Positions 1-7,474 of a stretch of DNA of 48,098 nucleotides are shown here, in pieces. This DNA comes from GCA-002840015 sp033765245 (GTDB lineage: Bacteria; Pseudomonadota; Gammaproteobacteria; Xanthomonadales; Xanthomonadaceae), in assembly GCA_033765245.1 (NCBI GenBank), contig JANRIF010000208.1:1-48098 (forward strand), given 5' to 3'. The first letter of the stretch is position 1, and each line of letters starts with the position of its first letter. A program made the translations under genes and the position numbers. Below the pieces are notes generated by a model, which was not told where the DNA came from, searched no databases, and was given only the letters and a program-made list of their open reading frames with translations.

Positions 1-210
1 GGACTCTTTGCCAAGACCGACAGCCGTTCTGACCTCGGGTCAATGAATGACTTGGTCAATCGGTATCAATGGATCGTTGAGGATGAAGGCGGCTTGGCTC
101 ACTGCGACCTGACACGCATAATCATGGACACGAACGGCATGCCGCAACGCCGCATTGGTTGGAAAACGTCTTGGGACGCAGTTCAAAGCATGCTATGCAA
201 ACCGTGCTGA
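1..210 (+). CDS. C-terminal part of an unrecognised protein (5' truncated by window edge)
   Basis: Frame 1 is open from the first base to a TGA at 208-210, giving 69 residues with a protein-like composition (for example NRYQWIVEDEGG and IIMDTNGMPQRR). I do not recognise the family. The stop codon lies about 20 bp before an attC-like hairpin, which is the arrangement of a gene in an integron cassette. The start is outside the window, so length and function cannot be judged. An open frame of this length could arise by chance, but the lower GC and sensible residue mix favour a real gene end. Confidence 0.5.
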   Translation, partial: GLFAKTDSRSDLGSMNDLVNRYQWIVEDEGGLAHCDLTRIIMDTNGMPQRRIGWKTSWDAVQSMLCKPC

Positions 211-227
211 AACCCGCGCTTGGCTGG

Positions 228-332
228 GAGGTCAAGCGGACGCCAACACAGGCCATGCCTTCGGCGTTCTCATGGCCTGTGTTGGTTCCCTTCGCCTTCG
301 GCTCCGGCACCGCTTACCTTGGGCGTTGCGCT
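228..332. repeat. degenerate attC-like hairpin (integron cassette recombination site)
   Basis: A perfect 15-bp inverted repeat (243-257 with 271-285) is nested inside a second stem, 229-239 with 310-319. The outer stem pairs over ten bases apart from one extra unpaired C at 233. Nested arms, a single extrahelical base and a GGGCGTTG right end at 321-328 are features of attC sites. The left RYYYAAC core expected upstream of 229 is not present and the right core is GTTGCGC rather than GTTRRRY, so the site looks decayed. It could instead be an unrelated hairpin or a terminator. Confidence 0.5.
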
Positions 333-602
333 TCCTAATCATGAACCATACCCACCATACCGTGCTCATCACTGGCGGAGCCAAAGCTAGGGCACCCAAG
401 CTTCCTAATTTTCCTGCACAACAACACGCCACTTGCAGAAAGACGCACCGCAGCACGCGCTTCATGGTGTGCCCGTGACGTGCCCATGCCACCAACTCGC
501 GCCATCCGGCTCACCATTCAGCGAAGTGCGATTGACAGCGCGCCTCGCTTGCGAGAGTGTGGGTGTTCCGGGTTCGCGTCCCGGGTTCGAGAGGGCAAAA
601 AG
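333..602. other. no convincing intact gene; possible remnant of a short-chain dehydrogenase start
   Basis: This 270-bp stretch has no convincing gene. An ATG at 341 opens a short frame beginning MNHTHHTVLITGGA, which looks like the Rossmann-fold start of a short-chain dehydrogenase. The resemblance ends after about 14 residues and the frame stops at 478. The rest is filler up to the ribosome binding region of the gene starting at 603. Confidence 0.25.
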
Positions 603-1010
603 ATGATCACCGGCGGTTGTCTCTGCGGTGCAATCAGATACGAAATCAGTAGCCCGCTCCAGTTTGCGCGCAACTGCCATTGCTCTATGTGCCGAAAAGC
701 TACCGGTGCAGCTTTCGCGACATGGGCATACGTCGAGCTTGGTAACTTCCGATGGATTCAAGGCGAGGAACAACTGGGTCAGTATCAGTCATCCCCGGAA
801 ATTGTACGGACCTTCTGCAAGGTGTGTGGCTCCACAATGCAGTATGTGTCCAAGCAAGCGTTTCCAGATGCCTTCGGTCTGGCATTGGGTACGGTAGACG
901 GTAACCCAGGATGCAAACCCATGCGCCACGTCATGGTTGGTTCAAAGGCACCGTGGTTTGAAATCACGGACCATTTGCCTCAGTCCGAGGGGGCGGCTCC
1001 AGTTGAATAG
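603..1010 (+). CDS. GFA/CENP-V family zinc-binding protein
   Basis: This 135-residue protein has the GFA fold signature: GGCLCG at the N-terminus (Cys6, Cys8), CHCSMCRK (Cys25, Cys27, Cys30) and CKVCG (Cys72, Cys75), which together supply the zinc ligands. The family is named after the glutathione-dependent formaldehyde-activating enzyme, but most short members have no proven reaction, so no substrate is assigned. The ATG at 603 was chosen because the conserved GGCxCG motif normally sits within the first ten residues; a longer in-frame reading from 480 has no family similarity. The gene lies between two attC-like sequences and may be a captured cassette. A different family member is encoded at 6699-7196. 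Confidence 0.85.
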   Translation: MITGGCLCGAIRYEISSPLQFARNCHCSMCRKATGAAFATWAYVELGNFRWIQGEEQLGQYQSSPEIVRTFCKVCGSTMQYVSKQAFPDAFGLALGTVDGNPGCKPMRHVMVGSKAPWFEITDHLPQSEGAAPVE

Positions 1011-1022
1011 TGCCATGCTGCC

Positions 1023-1049
1023 GCCCAACAAGGCGCCCGAGCCGGCCGC
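1023..1049. repeat. attC-like left half site
   Basis: GCCCAAC at 1023-1029 fits the RYYYAAC core of attC sites. It is followed by AAGGCGCCCGAGCCGG, which resembles the left arm of many environmental cassette sites. I could not find a matching right arm before the next gene, so this would be a truncated site. It lies 13 bp after the stop of the GFA gene, the position expected for a cassette boundary. Confidence 0.3.
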
Positions 1050-1167
1050 TGGTTTTCAAGAGGTAATCAATGAAAGAAATTCATTGCTAGCCTCAGTTGC
1101 CGAAACGGCTCCGCACACGTTTGATTCAAGTGATTCACATTGGTTTTGCAATTCGCCAGGCCGCGGA

Positions 1168-2034
1168 ATGATCGTTCCAGAAAAAAATTTTCCGAGTATT
1201 CCCATCGCGCCGAATTCCATTCAGAAAGGTGCGCCGCTCAAACATGTGCTTGGGGCTGAAGCAATTGGCTGTCTGGCGAAAAACATCTTGCTTGTGTATC
1301 CGCAGTTTGATGCGGAGACGTTTTGTGAGACTGCGTCAGATGGTCTGGAGTCGCTTGGGATTCTGGAGCGTGGTCAGCATCTCGCAAGAGCGCTTCGTCA
1401 ATGTCTTCCCGGGAAATTCTCAACTGCCATTGAGATACTTCTGGCGTCTTTAACGCCGCCACTAACTCGGACAGATGACATCGGACTCGCCGTATTTTTT
1501 TATCTTCCCCATGTTTGTTTTGTCGCAGAATACGGTCTGGAGCCAGATGAAAATGGCGGGCGCGACCCGTTTGAAGTCTCCATGCGTGCGCAGTACGAGC
1601 TCACCAAGCGGTTCAGTGCGGAATTTTCCATTCGGCCATTCCTGATCCGGCAACAAGAGCGCACCCTGTCGCGATTGCTTGAATGGACTTCCGATCCAGA
1701 CCCGCATGTCCGGCGACTTTGCTCGGAAGGTACGCGCCCCCGCCTGCCATGGGCGACACGGATTCCCGCATTTGTCTCGAATCCGGAGCCGGTGTTACCA
1801 ATACTCGATGCCCTGAAAAACGACCAGAGTCTTTACGTGCGGCGTAGTGTTGCCAACCATCTCGGCGATATTGCCAAGGATCACCCTGAATTGGTTTTTA
1901 AAATTTGCGAGTGTTGGCTCGCCGAATCTTCAAACGAGATAAAGTGGCTCATCCGCCATGCGCTTCGACATCCCGCGAAGAAAGGTGACAAAACCGCTCT
2001 CCAGCTTAGGGCCGCTGCGAAAGCGCAAAAATGA
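1168..2034 (+). CDS. DNA alkylation repair protein, AlkC-like
   Basis: A 288-residue alpha-helical protein of the AlkC/AlkD (HEAT-like repeat) superfamily, whose members remove alkylated bases from DNA. The most telling stretch is HVRRLCSEGTRPRLPWATR followed by VRRSVANHLGDIAKDHPE, close to the AlkC-type signature. The N-terminal part (GAEAIGCLAKN, FDAETFCETASDGLESL) fits the usual start of these proteins. The ATG at 1168 was chosen on that basis, because the frame is open further upstream to 937 but that part has no family character and overlaps the GFA gene. The ribosome binding site is weak. Base composition is much less GC-rich than in the housekeeping genes downstream, suggesting acquisition. 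Confidence 0.82.
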   Translation: MIVPEKNFPSIPIAPNSIQKGAPLKHVLGAEAIGCLAKNILLVYPQFDAETFCETASDGLESLGILERGQHLARALRQCLPGKFSTAIEILLASLTPPLTRTDDIGLAVFFYLPHVCFVAEYGLEPDENGGRDPFEVSMRAQYELTKRFSAEFSIRPFLIRQQERTLSRLLEWTSDPDPHVRRLCSEGTRPRLPWATRIPAFVSNPEPVLPILDALKNDQSLYVRRSVANHLGDIAKDHPELVFKICECWLAESSNEIKWLIRHALRHPAKKGDKTALQLRAAAKAQK

Positions 2035-2145
2035 AGTCATTTGGCATTGTATATTTATCGCATTTGCTTTTATCCGATAAGTCATGCTCCTTCGCGCAAG
2101 CACGCACGTCTGCGGCGACGCAAATCCATTCGACCGGCAGGCACC

Positions 2146-2466
2146 ATGGAACTAGACACAATCGCTGCGTTGGAGATCGACCCCGCCGGCAAGCTCCACG
2201 TGGTTCCGTCTACGCATGCCTTCCCATATGTCTATCGTGAGGCCATGGAGGTGCACTGGGATGTGGCTCGCCGCTCGTTGTGCTCGCCCATGCCTCGTGA
2301 ATGGTCATACTCACGCTGGTTCCAACAAGTCCTCGCTGCGGCGCGAGCGCAAGGCTGTGAGCTCCAGCTCACGGCCTGTACCAAATGGCTCAACATTGAT
2401 ACGAGCGTCAAAGCTGAGCTGTTGCAAGTAGTCGATCACGGCGCCATGCCGTCGTCGCACGGTTAA
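2146..2466 (+). CDS. conserved hypothetical protein, about 106 aa
   Basis: An open frame from ATG 2146 encodes 106 residues beginning MELDTIAALEIDPAGKL, with a polar, aromatic middle (YREAMEVHWD, PREWSYSRWFQQ). It has no signal peptide, membrane segment or known catalytic motif, and I cannot assign a function. The even, non-repetitive composition and position in a run of same-strand small genes support it being real. The frame is open upstream to 2041, but that part is basic and low in information, so the later start is preferred. Confidence 0.6.
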   Translation: MELDTIAALEIDPAGKLHVVPSTHAFPYVYREAMEVHWDVARRSLCSPMPREWSYSRWFQQVLAAARAQGCELQLTACTKWLNIDTSVKAELLQVVDHGAMPSSHG

Positions 2467-2491
2467 TTCCACGTCAGGCACCTCGAACCAC

Positions 2492-2953
2492 ATGCGACTC
2501 TGGTCATTGCATCCTCGGTATCTTGATCCACAAGGACTCGTCGCGTTGTGGCGGGAGGCGCTGCTGGCGCGTGCCGTGCTGTGCGGCAATACGCGCGGCT
2601 ATCGAAATCATCCGCAACTTGAGCGGTTTCGCGCTCATGCGACGCCGCGTTCGGCAATCAGTTCGTATCTGCAAGGTGTGCATGCCGAGGCCGAAGCTCG
2701 GGGCTATTCGTTCGACCGTGGCAAGATCGGTCCCGGGAGAGTCCAAGCGCTCATTTTGGTGACATCTGGTCAAGTCGAGTACGAGTGGCACCATTTGCTC
2801 AAGAAACTCGAGGCAAGAAGTCCCGCGTTACATCGGCAATGGTGCAATGTCGTTGCTCCTGAGTGCCATCCATTGTTTTGCCTTCAGCCCGGCCCCGTCG
2901 AATCCTGGGAGCGCGCCCACCGCGGCGCGAGCAGCGCGCATCAGGCCGGGTGA
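2492..2953 (+). CDS. pyrimidine dimer DNA glycosylase (T4 endonuclease V-like)
   Basis: A 153-residue protein starting MRLWSLHPRYLDPQGLVALW, characteristic of the pyrimidine dimer DNA glycosylase family related to phage T4 DenV. These enzymes cut the glycosidic bond of UV-induced dimers and nick the abasic site. Further family features are LLARAVL, RGYRNHPQLERFR and EAEARGYSFDRGKI. The ATG at 2492 places the conserved motif at the very N-terminus, as the catalytic mechanism of the family requires. With the AlkC-like gene upstream it gives two DNA-repair functions within 2 kb. The last 30 residues (GASSAHQAG) look variable. Confidence 0.85.
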   Translation: MRLWSLHPRYLDPQGLVALWREALLARAVLCGNTRGYRNHPQLERFRAHATPRSAISSYLQGVHAEAEARGYSFDRGKIGPGRVQALILVTSGQVEYEWHHLLKKLEARSPALHRQWCNVVAPECHPLFCLQPGPVESWERAHRGASSAHQAG

Positions 2954-3148
2954 TCGGCGGGTGGCCCCGTGTGGCGGCGGCAGCAGCATATCGGCGGCGG
3001 GCGTTGTGTCAGAAATGCGCGCCGCCCCTGCGTTGGTGTGTACTCGCACACGGACGGCACTTGGTCCGCACGGGGCTTGCTGTCATCATCCGCGTGGTGG
3101 GCCAAGGGTTGCTCCGGCACTCGCCCCTCAGCTCAACCCTCAGGCCAG

Positions 3149-3499
3149 ATGAACACCATGCGCGTCGTCGAGATCCGTTCCTACAAGCTCAAGCCCAACA
3201 GTTCGGACGTGTTCCACGCCTTGGTGGCAGAGCAGAGCGTTCCGCTGCATCGCGCGGCGGGGATCGATGTGGTGGCCTATGGAACCTCGCTCCATGATGC
3301 CGATGCTTACTTTCTCATCCGTGCGTACGACAGCATGGAGCACCTGCGGCGCTCACAGGACACCTTCTATGCGAGTCCCGCGTGGCGCCAGGGGCCGCGC
3401 GAGGCGATCATTGCGCTGATTGAATCCGACGCCAACGCTGTGCTGTGGCTTGGCGCCCAAGCCATCGAGGGCATGCGCGGTTCTGCCCGGGCTTTGTGA
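3149..3499 (+). CDS. NIPSNAP family protein
   Basis: A 116-residue protein with a dimeric alpha-beta barrel pattern: MRVVEIRSYKLKPN at the N-terminus, then HRAAGIDVVAYG and DADAYFLIRAYDS, then a C-terminal helix. This is typical of NIPSNAP-domain proteins, which are mostly uncharacterised in bacteria. The start at 3149 (or 3158, MRVVEIRSY) gives the usual length; the frame is open upstream to 2969 without family character. It sits alone, 200 bp after the glycosylase gene. Confidence 0.72.
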   Translation: MNTMRVVEIRSYKLKPNSSDVFHALVAEQSVPLHRAAGIDVVAYGTSLHDADAYFLIRAYDSMEHLRRSQDTFYASPAWRQGPREAIIALIESDANAVLWLGAQAIEGMRGSARAL

Positions 3500-3660
3500 C
3501 AGTGAGGTTGGGCAGTGGTCGCTCGTCGGGGTGCGTAGCCACGGCGGTGAGGTGCAGGCTTTCATCCCGAGTGGATGCGTCCGACACGGCTTCATCAATC
3601 CCGGTAGCGCGTTGCGCGCCGTATTGTGGAAACACGAATCGCTGCATATCGGTGTAAAAA

Positions 3661-3993
3661 ATGGCTCGCATAGCGTCGCAAACGAAATATTTCTGCTCAT
3701 GGGATGGAGAGACGTTGGTGCTCAATGTCCTGGGGACGCCGAGCGCCAAGAAGGACGCCATTGGAAAGCCTAAGGGCAGCCAGTTGAAAATCAGCGTCAC
3801 CGCCACTCCGGTGGGAGGAAAGGCGACGGATCACATGGTGCGATTCCTGGCGTGCGAGTTCGGAGTGACGCCGAAGGACATTGAAGTGGTCTTTGGTAGA
3901 TTCAATGTCAACAAGCAGCTACGAATCAAATCGCCCAAGAGTTTTCCTTCGGTAGTCAGCAAAGAACTATCGCGGCAAGAAGAGGGCGGCTAA
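3661..3993 (+). CDS. DUF167 (YggU-like) family protein
   Basis: A 110-residue protein with the DUF167 pattern: DGETLVLNVLGTPSAKKDAIG, then QLKISVTATPVGGKAT and FGVTPKDIEVVFGRFNVNKQLRI. The GKAT segment corresponds to the conserved G-x-A part of the family. No biochemical role is established for the family. The ATG at 3661 follows an A-rich leader. The 160 bp before it show nothing recognisable. Confidence 0.75.
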   Translation: MARIASQTKYFCSWDGETLVLNVLGTPSAKKDAIGKPKGSQLKISVTATPVGGKATDHMVRFLACEFGVTPKDIEVVFGRFNVNKQLRIKSPKSFPSVVSKELSRQEEGG

Positions 3994-4120
3994 GGAGGCT
4001 CTGGTAAAGCTCATTCCGGTGTCATTGATCGGGCGCTCTTGCGCATCCTGCGCTCGCGCCACTTGCACATCCCTGTGCTGCGCGGCGAAGCAATCCAGTA
4101 TCTTGTTTTCTTGAACATTC

Positions 4121-4157
4121 CTGGATTGCCGCGTCGCTTCGCTCCTCGCAATGACGG
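4121..4157. repeat. interspersed repeat of the ATTGCGAG type, with a partial inverted copy
   Basis: The segment reads CTGGATTGCCGCG then TCGCTTCGCTCCTCGCAATG, a widespread bacterial extragenic repeat. A partial copy in the opposite direction (GCAATCCAG, 4090-4098) lies 22 bp upstream, so the two can pair. The surrounding 3994-4221 holds no other feature that I can see. Confidence 0.5.
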
Positions 4158-4221
4158 CTTATTCATAGCTTTCGTAGGCATCCAATCCCCGCCGCATCAC
4201 CGCCTCGCACTCGACACGGGT

Positions 4222-4764
4222 ATGAGCATGCCGAAGAAGACGCTGCCGCTCTCGAAGGTCTACACGCTCCTGGAGCCTGGTCCGGTGGTGCTGCTGACGA
4301 CGGCGCGCGACGGTGAATCAAACGTTATGGCGATGTCGTGGCACTCCATGCTGGAGTTCGAGCCGCCGCTGATCGGATGTGTGGTCAGCGATCGCAACTA
4401 CTCGTTTGAGCTGCTGCGGGCCTCCAAGGAGTGCTGCATCAACATTCCGACCGTCGAGATTGCAGAGCAGGTTGTCGGCTGCGGCAATTGCTCAGGCGCC
4501 CGGATCGACAAGTTCAAGCGGTTTGGCCTGACACCCCGACCGGGCAAGCGGGTTCAGGCGCCCTTGATCGACGAGTGCTTCGCCAGCCTCGAGTGCCGCG
4601 TCGTCGACGTGAGCATGGTGGCGAAATACTCGTGGTTCGTCCTTCAGGTCGTGAAGGCCTGGGTCGATCCGGCGCTGCGGCATGGCAAGACGATCCACCA
4701 TGCCGGGTATGGCAAGTTCATGGTGGCAGGCGAGACGATCAAGTTGCGCTCGAAGATGAAGTAG
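4222..4764 (+). CDS. flavin reductase family (FMN-binding split-barrel) protein
   Basis: A 180-residue protein with the flavin reductase-like split barrel: VVLLTTARDGESNVMAMSWH, then EPPLIGCVVSDRNYS and ECCINIPTVEIAEQVVGCG. Members bind FMN and either reduce flavin with NAD(P)H or serve as flavoprotein partners; the substrate cannot be told from sequence. ATG 4222 (MSMPKKTLPL) is preferred over an open upstream extension to 4039, which runs through repeat DNA. Several cysteines (CC at 64-65 and CGNC near 80) are notable but of unknown use. It is convergent with the minus-strand gene that follows. Confidence 0.82.
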   Translation: MSMPKKTLPLSKVYTLLEPGPVVLLTTARDGESNVMAMSWHSMLEFEPPLIGCVVSDRNYSFELLRASKECCINIPTVEIAEQVVGCGNCSGARIDKFKRFGLTPRPGKRVQAPLIDECFASLECRVVDVSMVAKYSWFVLQVVKAWVDPALRHGKTIHHAGYGKFMVAGETIKLRSKMK

Positions 4765-4820
4765 CGCGTAGCCGTCTGCATGGTGGCCTACGGGGCGCAG
4801 TCCGCACCGAACCCAGTGAT

Positions 4821-5708
4821 TCAGGGTACGTCGCGCCCGCTGCTTGCACTCCAGATGGCGTACCAGTCCTGCGCATCCAGATGCACGTCGAGTGCGGCGG
4901 TGGCGTCGCGCAGGCCGTCGATGCGGCCGGTGCCGGTGATCGGGTGCGGGCGTGAGGGGTGGCGCAACAGCCAGGCGTAGGCGAGGGTGGCGAGGCTGAT
5001 GCCGCGTTGCGCGGCGATGTTCTGCATCGCGTGGCGCAGGCGCACGCCTTGTGCGTCCTCGCCGGTGAACAGGCGTCCGCCGCCCAGGGGCGACCAGAGC
5101 ATGGGGCGGATTCCGCACTGCTGGCATTGGGCCAGGGTGCCGTCGTCGAGCGCGTGCAGCGCCAGCGGCGAGAGTTCGATCTGGTGCGTGACGAGTGGGT
5201 GATGCTGGTGCAGCAGGGCGAACTGCGCGGTGCTGTGGTTGGACACGCCCCAGTGCTGCACCTTGCCTTCGCGGGTGAGCGCGGCGAAGGTCTGTGCGAG
5301 CGCGGCGGCGTCCATCAGGTAATCGGGGCGATGGATCAGCACGAGGTGCAGTTGCTCGACCTGCAGGTTGCGCAGCGATTGCTCTACCTGCGTACGCACG
5401 TAGGCGTCCGAGGTGTCGTAGTGCTTGACCCGGCTCTGGCGCTGCGGCGAGAGCGGGCGGATGCCGCACTTGCTGACCAGTTGCAGACGCTGGCGCAATG
5501 CGGGCGCGGCCTTGAGGGCGGCGCCAAACAGCGCTTCGACGCGGTAGTCGCCGTAGATGTCGGCATGGTCGAAGCTGTTGATGCCCAGCTCCAGCGCCTG
5601 CTCGATCCAGCGCACGCGCTGACTGACGCTGAGGTTCCATTCGGCCAGCCGCCACATGCCGGCGACGATCGGGGATAGCGACAGTGGCGGGATGGGGTGA
5701 TCGGGCAT
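4821..5708 (-). CDS. aldo/keto reductase (YdhF-like)
   Basis: A 295-residue TIM-barrel oxidoreductase using NADPH. The catalytic residues are visible: Asp47 and Tyr52 in INSFDHADIYGDY, Lys80 in LVSKCGI and His126 in LVLIHRPDY. The C-terminal cofactor region reads HPITGTGRIDGLRDA. The overall pattern (SPIVAGMWRLAEWN at the start) is that of the E. coli YdhF group; the natural substrate is unknown. The start at 5708 gives the standard length. Open sequence further upstream in this frame is low-complexity and GC-driven. It is a lone minus-strand gene, divergent from the HAD gene. Confidence 0.88.
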   Translation of the reverse strand: MPDHPIPPLSLSPIVAGMWRLAEWNLSVSQRVRWIEQALELGINSFDHADIYGDYRVEALFGAALKAAPALRQRLQLVSKCGIRPLSPQRQSRVKHYDTSDAYVRTQVEQSLRNLQVEQLHLVLIHRPDYLMDAAALAQTFAALTREGKVQHWGVSNHSTAQFALLHQHHPLVTHQIELSPLALHALDDGTLAQCQQCGIRPMLWSPLGGGRLFTGEDAQGVRLRHAMQNIAAQRGISLATLAYAWLLRHPSRPHPITGTGRIDGLRDATAALDVHLDAQDWYAIWSASSGRDVP

Positions 5709-5956
5709 GTGCGGGCTTCGTGGGCGAGGGCGGCAGTGTGCCAATCGGGCTGTGGCGCCACAAGTCGCCACGCGCTGGCATGGCGCGGTGAGCGCCGAGG
5801 CGGCCGGTGTCGCCGCCACGTCATGTCCGGTCGATGGCGGTGTGGGTGGTTGGGCCGCGTACGCGAGGCGGAATCCATCGGCGCGCGCTTGGGGGCGACG
5901 CACTACACTGACGTGCGCGTCGCGGCTCGGCGCGCGCGAGTCAACTGGGAGGATGG

Positions 5957-6598
5957 ATGAATCTGCTGTTCGATCTCGACGGTACGCTGGTGGATTCGCG
6001 CGAGGGCATCGTGTCTTCGCTGCGCTTTGCGTTCGAGGCGCTGGGTTTGCCGGTGCCCGACGAACAGGCGCTGGCGGCGACGATCGGGCCGCCGCTGCAC
6101 GTCGCGCTGGCGGGTTTGCTCGTCGGTGCCGACGCATCGTTGCTCGGGCGCTGCGTGGCGGCGTATCGCGAGCACTATGCGCAGATTGGTGCGCAAGGGC
6201 ATCGGGTCTATCCGGGGGTGGCGCAGACGTTGCACGAGTTGCAGGCGCGCGGCGCCACGCTGTTCGTCGCCACTTCCAAACCGGTGATATTCGCGCGGCG
6301 CATTCTGGCCGGGCTCGGCCTCGACCGGCATTTTCATGCGATCCATGGCAGCGAACTGGATGGTACCCGCGCCGACAAGGCGGAGCTGATCGCGCACGTG
6401 ATCGCCAACGAACGATTGCACCCGAGTGCGTGCACCATGATCGGCGACCGCCGTTACGACGTCGCCGGCGCGCACGCCAATGCGATCCGCTCGCTCGGGG
6501 TGTTGTGGGGCTTCGGCACCCGTGCCGAACTGGAGAGCGCCGGCGCGCAGGCGATCATTGACCGCCCCGAGCAACTGCTGGCGCTGGCGATCGGGTAG
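5957..6598 (+). CDS. HAD-superfamily hydrolase, phosphoglycolate phosphatase-like
   Basis: A 213-residue haloacid dehalogenase-type phosphatase. Motif I is LFDLDGTLVDS (nucleophile Asp6, acid Asp8), motif II is the VATSKP threonine/serine region, and motifs III-IV are the lysine in RADKAEL and MIGDRRYDVAGA. The alpha-helical cap between residues 15 and 80 places it with the Gph/PGMB group. Substrate is uncertain; Gph-type enzymes hydrolyse 2-phosphoglycolate. The ATG at 5957 follows GGGAGGATGG, a good ribosome binding site. Confidence 0.85.
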   Translation: MNLLFDLDGTLVDSREGIVSSLRFAFEALGLPVPDEQALAATIGPPLHVALAGLLVGADASLLGRCVAAYREHYAQIGAQGHRVYPGVAQTLHELQARGATLFVATSKPVIFARRILAGLGLDRHFHAIHGSELDGTRADKAELIAHVIANERLHPSACTMIGDRRYDVAGAHANAIRSLGVLWGFGTRAELESAGAQAIIDRPEQLLALAIG

Positions 6599-6698
6599 TC
6601 GCGCTGCTTGCTCTGGCCGGTCGGCACGATCCATTACCATTCCCCAAGCCGAGCGGTTTCGAATAAGCGTCGGCGCCAACTTCCAGCGAGGTTCGCAG

Positions 6699-7196
6699 AT
6701 GTCTTCGATTCCTGGGTACCCGCTTGCCGGCGGCTGCGATTGCGGCGAGGTGCGTTACGCGCTGCAGTGTCCGCCGTTGTTCGTGCACTGCTGCCATTGC
6801 CGTTGGTGTCAGCGCGAGTCGGGCGCGTCGTTTGCGTTGAACGCGCTGATCGAAACCGAGCGGGTGAGTGTGCTGGCGACGCCGCCGGAGCTGGTCGATA
6901 CGCCGTCGGCGAGCGGCAAGGGTCAGCGCATCGCGCGCTGTCCGCGCTGCCGCATTGCGCTGTGGAGTCATTATTCGGGTGCCGGGCCGGCGTTCTGCTT
7001 CGTGCGTGTGGGCACGCTCGACACGCCGGATCGGCTGCCGCCCGACATCCACATCTTCACCGAGTCGAAACAGCCGTGGCTGCGGCTGCCGGAGGGTGTG
7101 CCGGCGGTGCCGGGTTACTACGATCGCGAGCAGTTCTGGCCGCCGCAGAGCCTGGCGCGGCGCGCGGCGCTGCTGGCGCGGATCGCGACGCAATAG
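6699..7196 (+). CDS. GFA/CENP-V family zinc-binding protein
   Basis: A 165-residue GFA-fold protein: GGCDCGEVRYAL (Cys13, Cys15), CCHCRWCQRESG (Cys31-Cys37) and CPRCRIALWS (Cys81, Cys84) give the expected zinc ligands. HIFTESKQPWL matches the conserved C-terminal strand. It is GC-rich like its housekeeping neighbours, unlike the family member at 603, so the two are not recent duplicates. ATG 6699 was chosen because it follows GAGGTTCGCAG and puts the GGCxCG motif close to the start. Confidence 0.85.
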   Translation: MSSIPGYPLAGGCDCGEVRYALQCPPLFVHCCHCRWCQRESGASFALNALIETERVSVLATPPELVDTPSASGKGQRIARCPRCRIALWSHYSGAGPAFCFVRVGTLDTPDRLPPDIHIFTESKQPWLRLPEGVPAVPGYYDREQFWPPQSLARRAALLARIATQ

Positions 7197-7226
7197 CGCA
7201 AAGGTGGGGTGGGGCGTGGGCGCAAG

Positions 7227-7302
7227 TGGCGCTCCCTACGAGGTTCGAACTCGTGTTCCCGCCTTGAGAGGGCGGTGTCCTAGGCCACTAGACGAAGGGA
7301 GC
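7227..7302 (-). tRNA. tRNA-Glu (anticodon CTC)
   Basis: On the minus strand the sequence folds as a 76-nt tRNA. The acceptor stem is GCTCCCT with AGGGAGC. The anticodon arm is CCGCC, loop CTCTCAA, GGCGG, so the anticodon is CTC and reads GAG. The T arm contains GTTCGAAC. The 3' CCA is encoded in the genome. It lies between the GFA gene and pcnB on the opposite strand. Confidence 0.96.
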
Positions 7303-7474
7303 GTTGCGACTTGGTGCGAAAAGCGCAAGCGGATAGTATAGGAAGCTTGCCGTTGCGACGCAACGGCGATCCGCGCGCCGACACGAAGTCGGGGTTCCAT
7401 CTCACGTGCAAGGAAACGTGGCGGCCGCGCCGCCAGTCATGACGTCGACTGTTTGCGATCAATCAACGCAGGGA

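Noticed and set aside
937..1167. Upstream extension of the AlkC-like protein to 937
   Set aside because: It overlaps the GFA gene and the attC-like half site and has no similarity to the family.
4492..5781. Long minus-strand frame overlapping the aldo/keto reductase
   Set aside because: Arg/Pro/Ala-rich and in a different frame from the clear reductase; a composition artefact.
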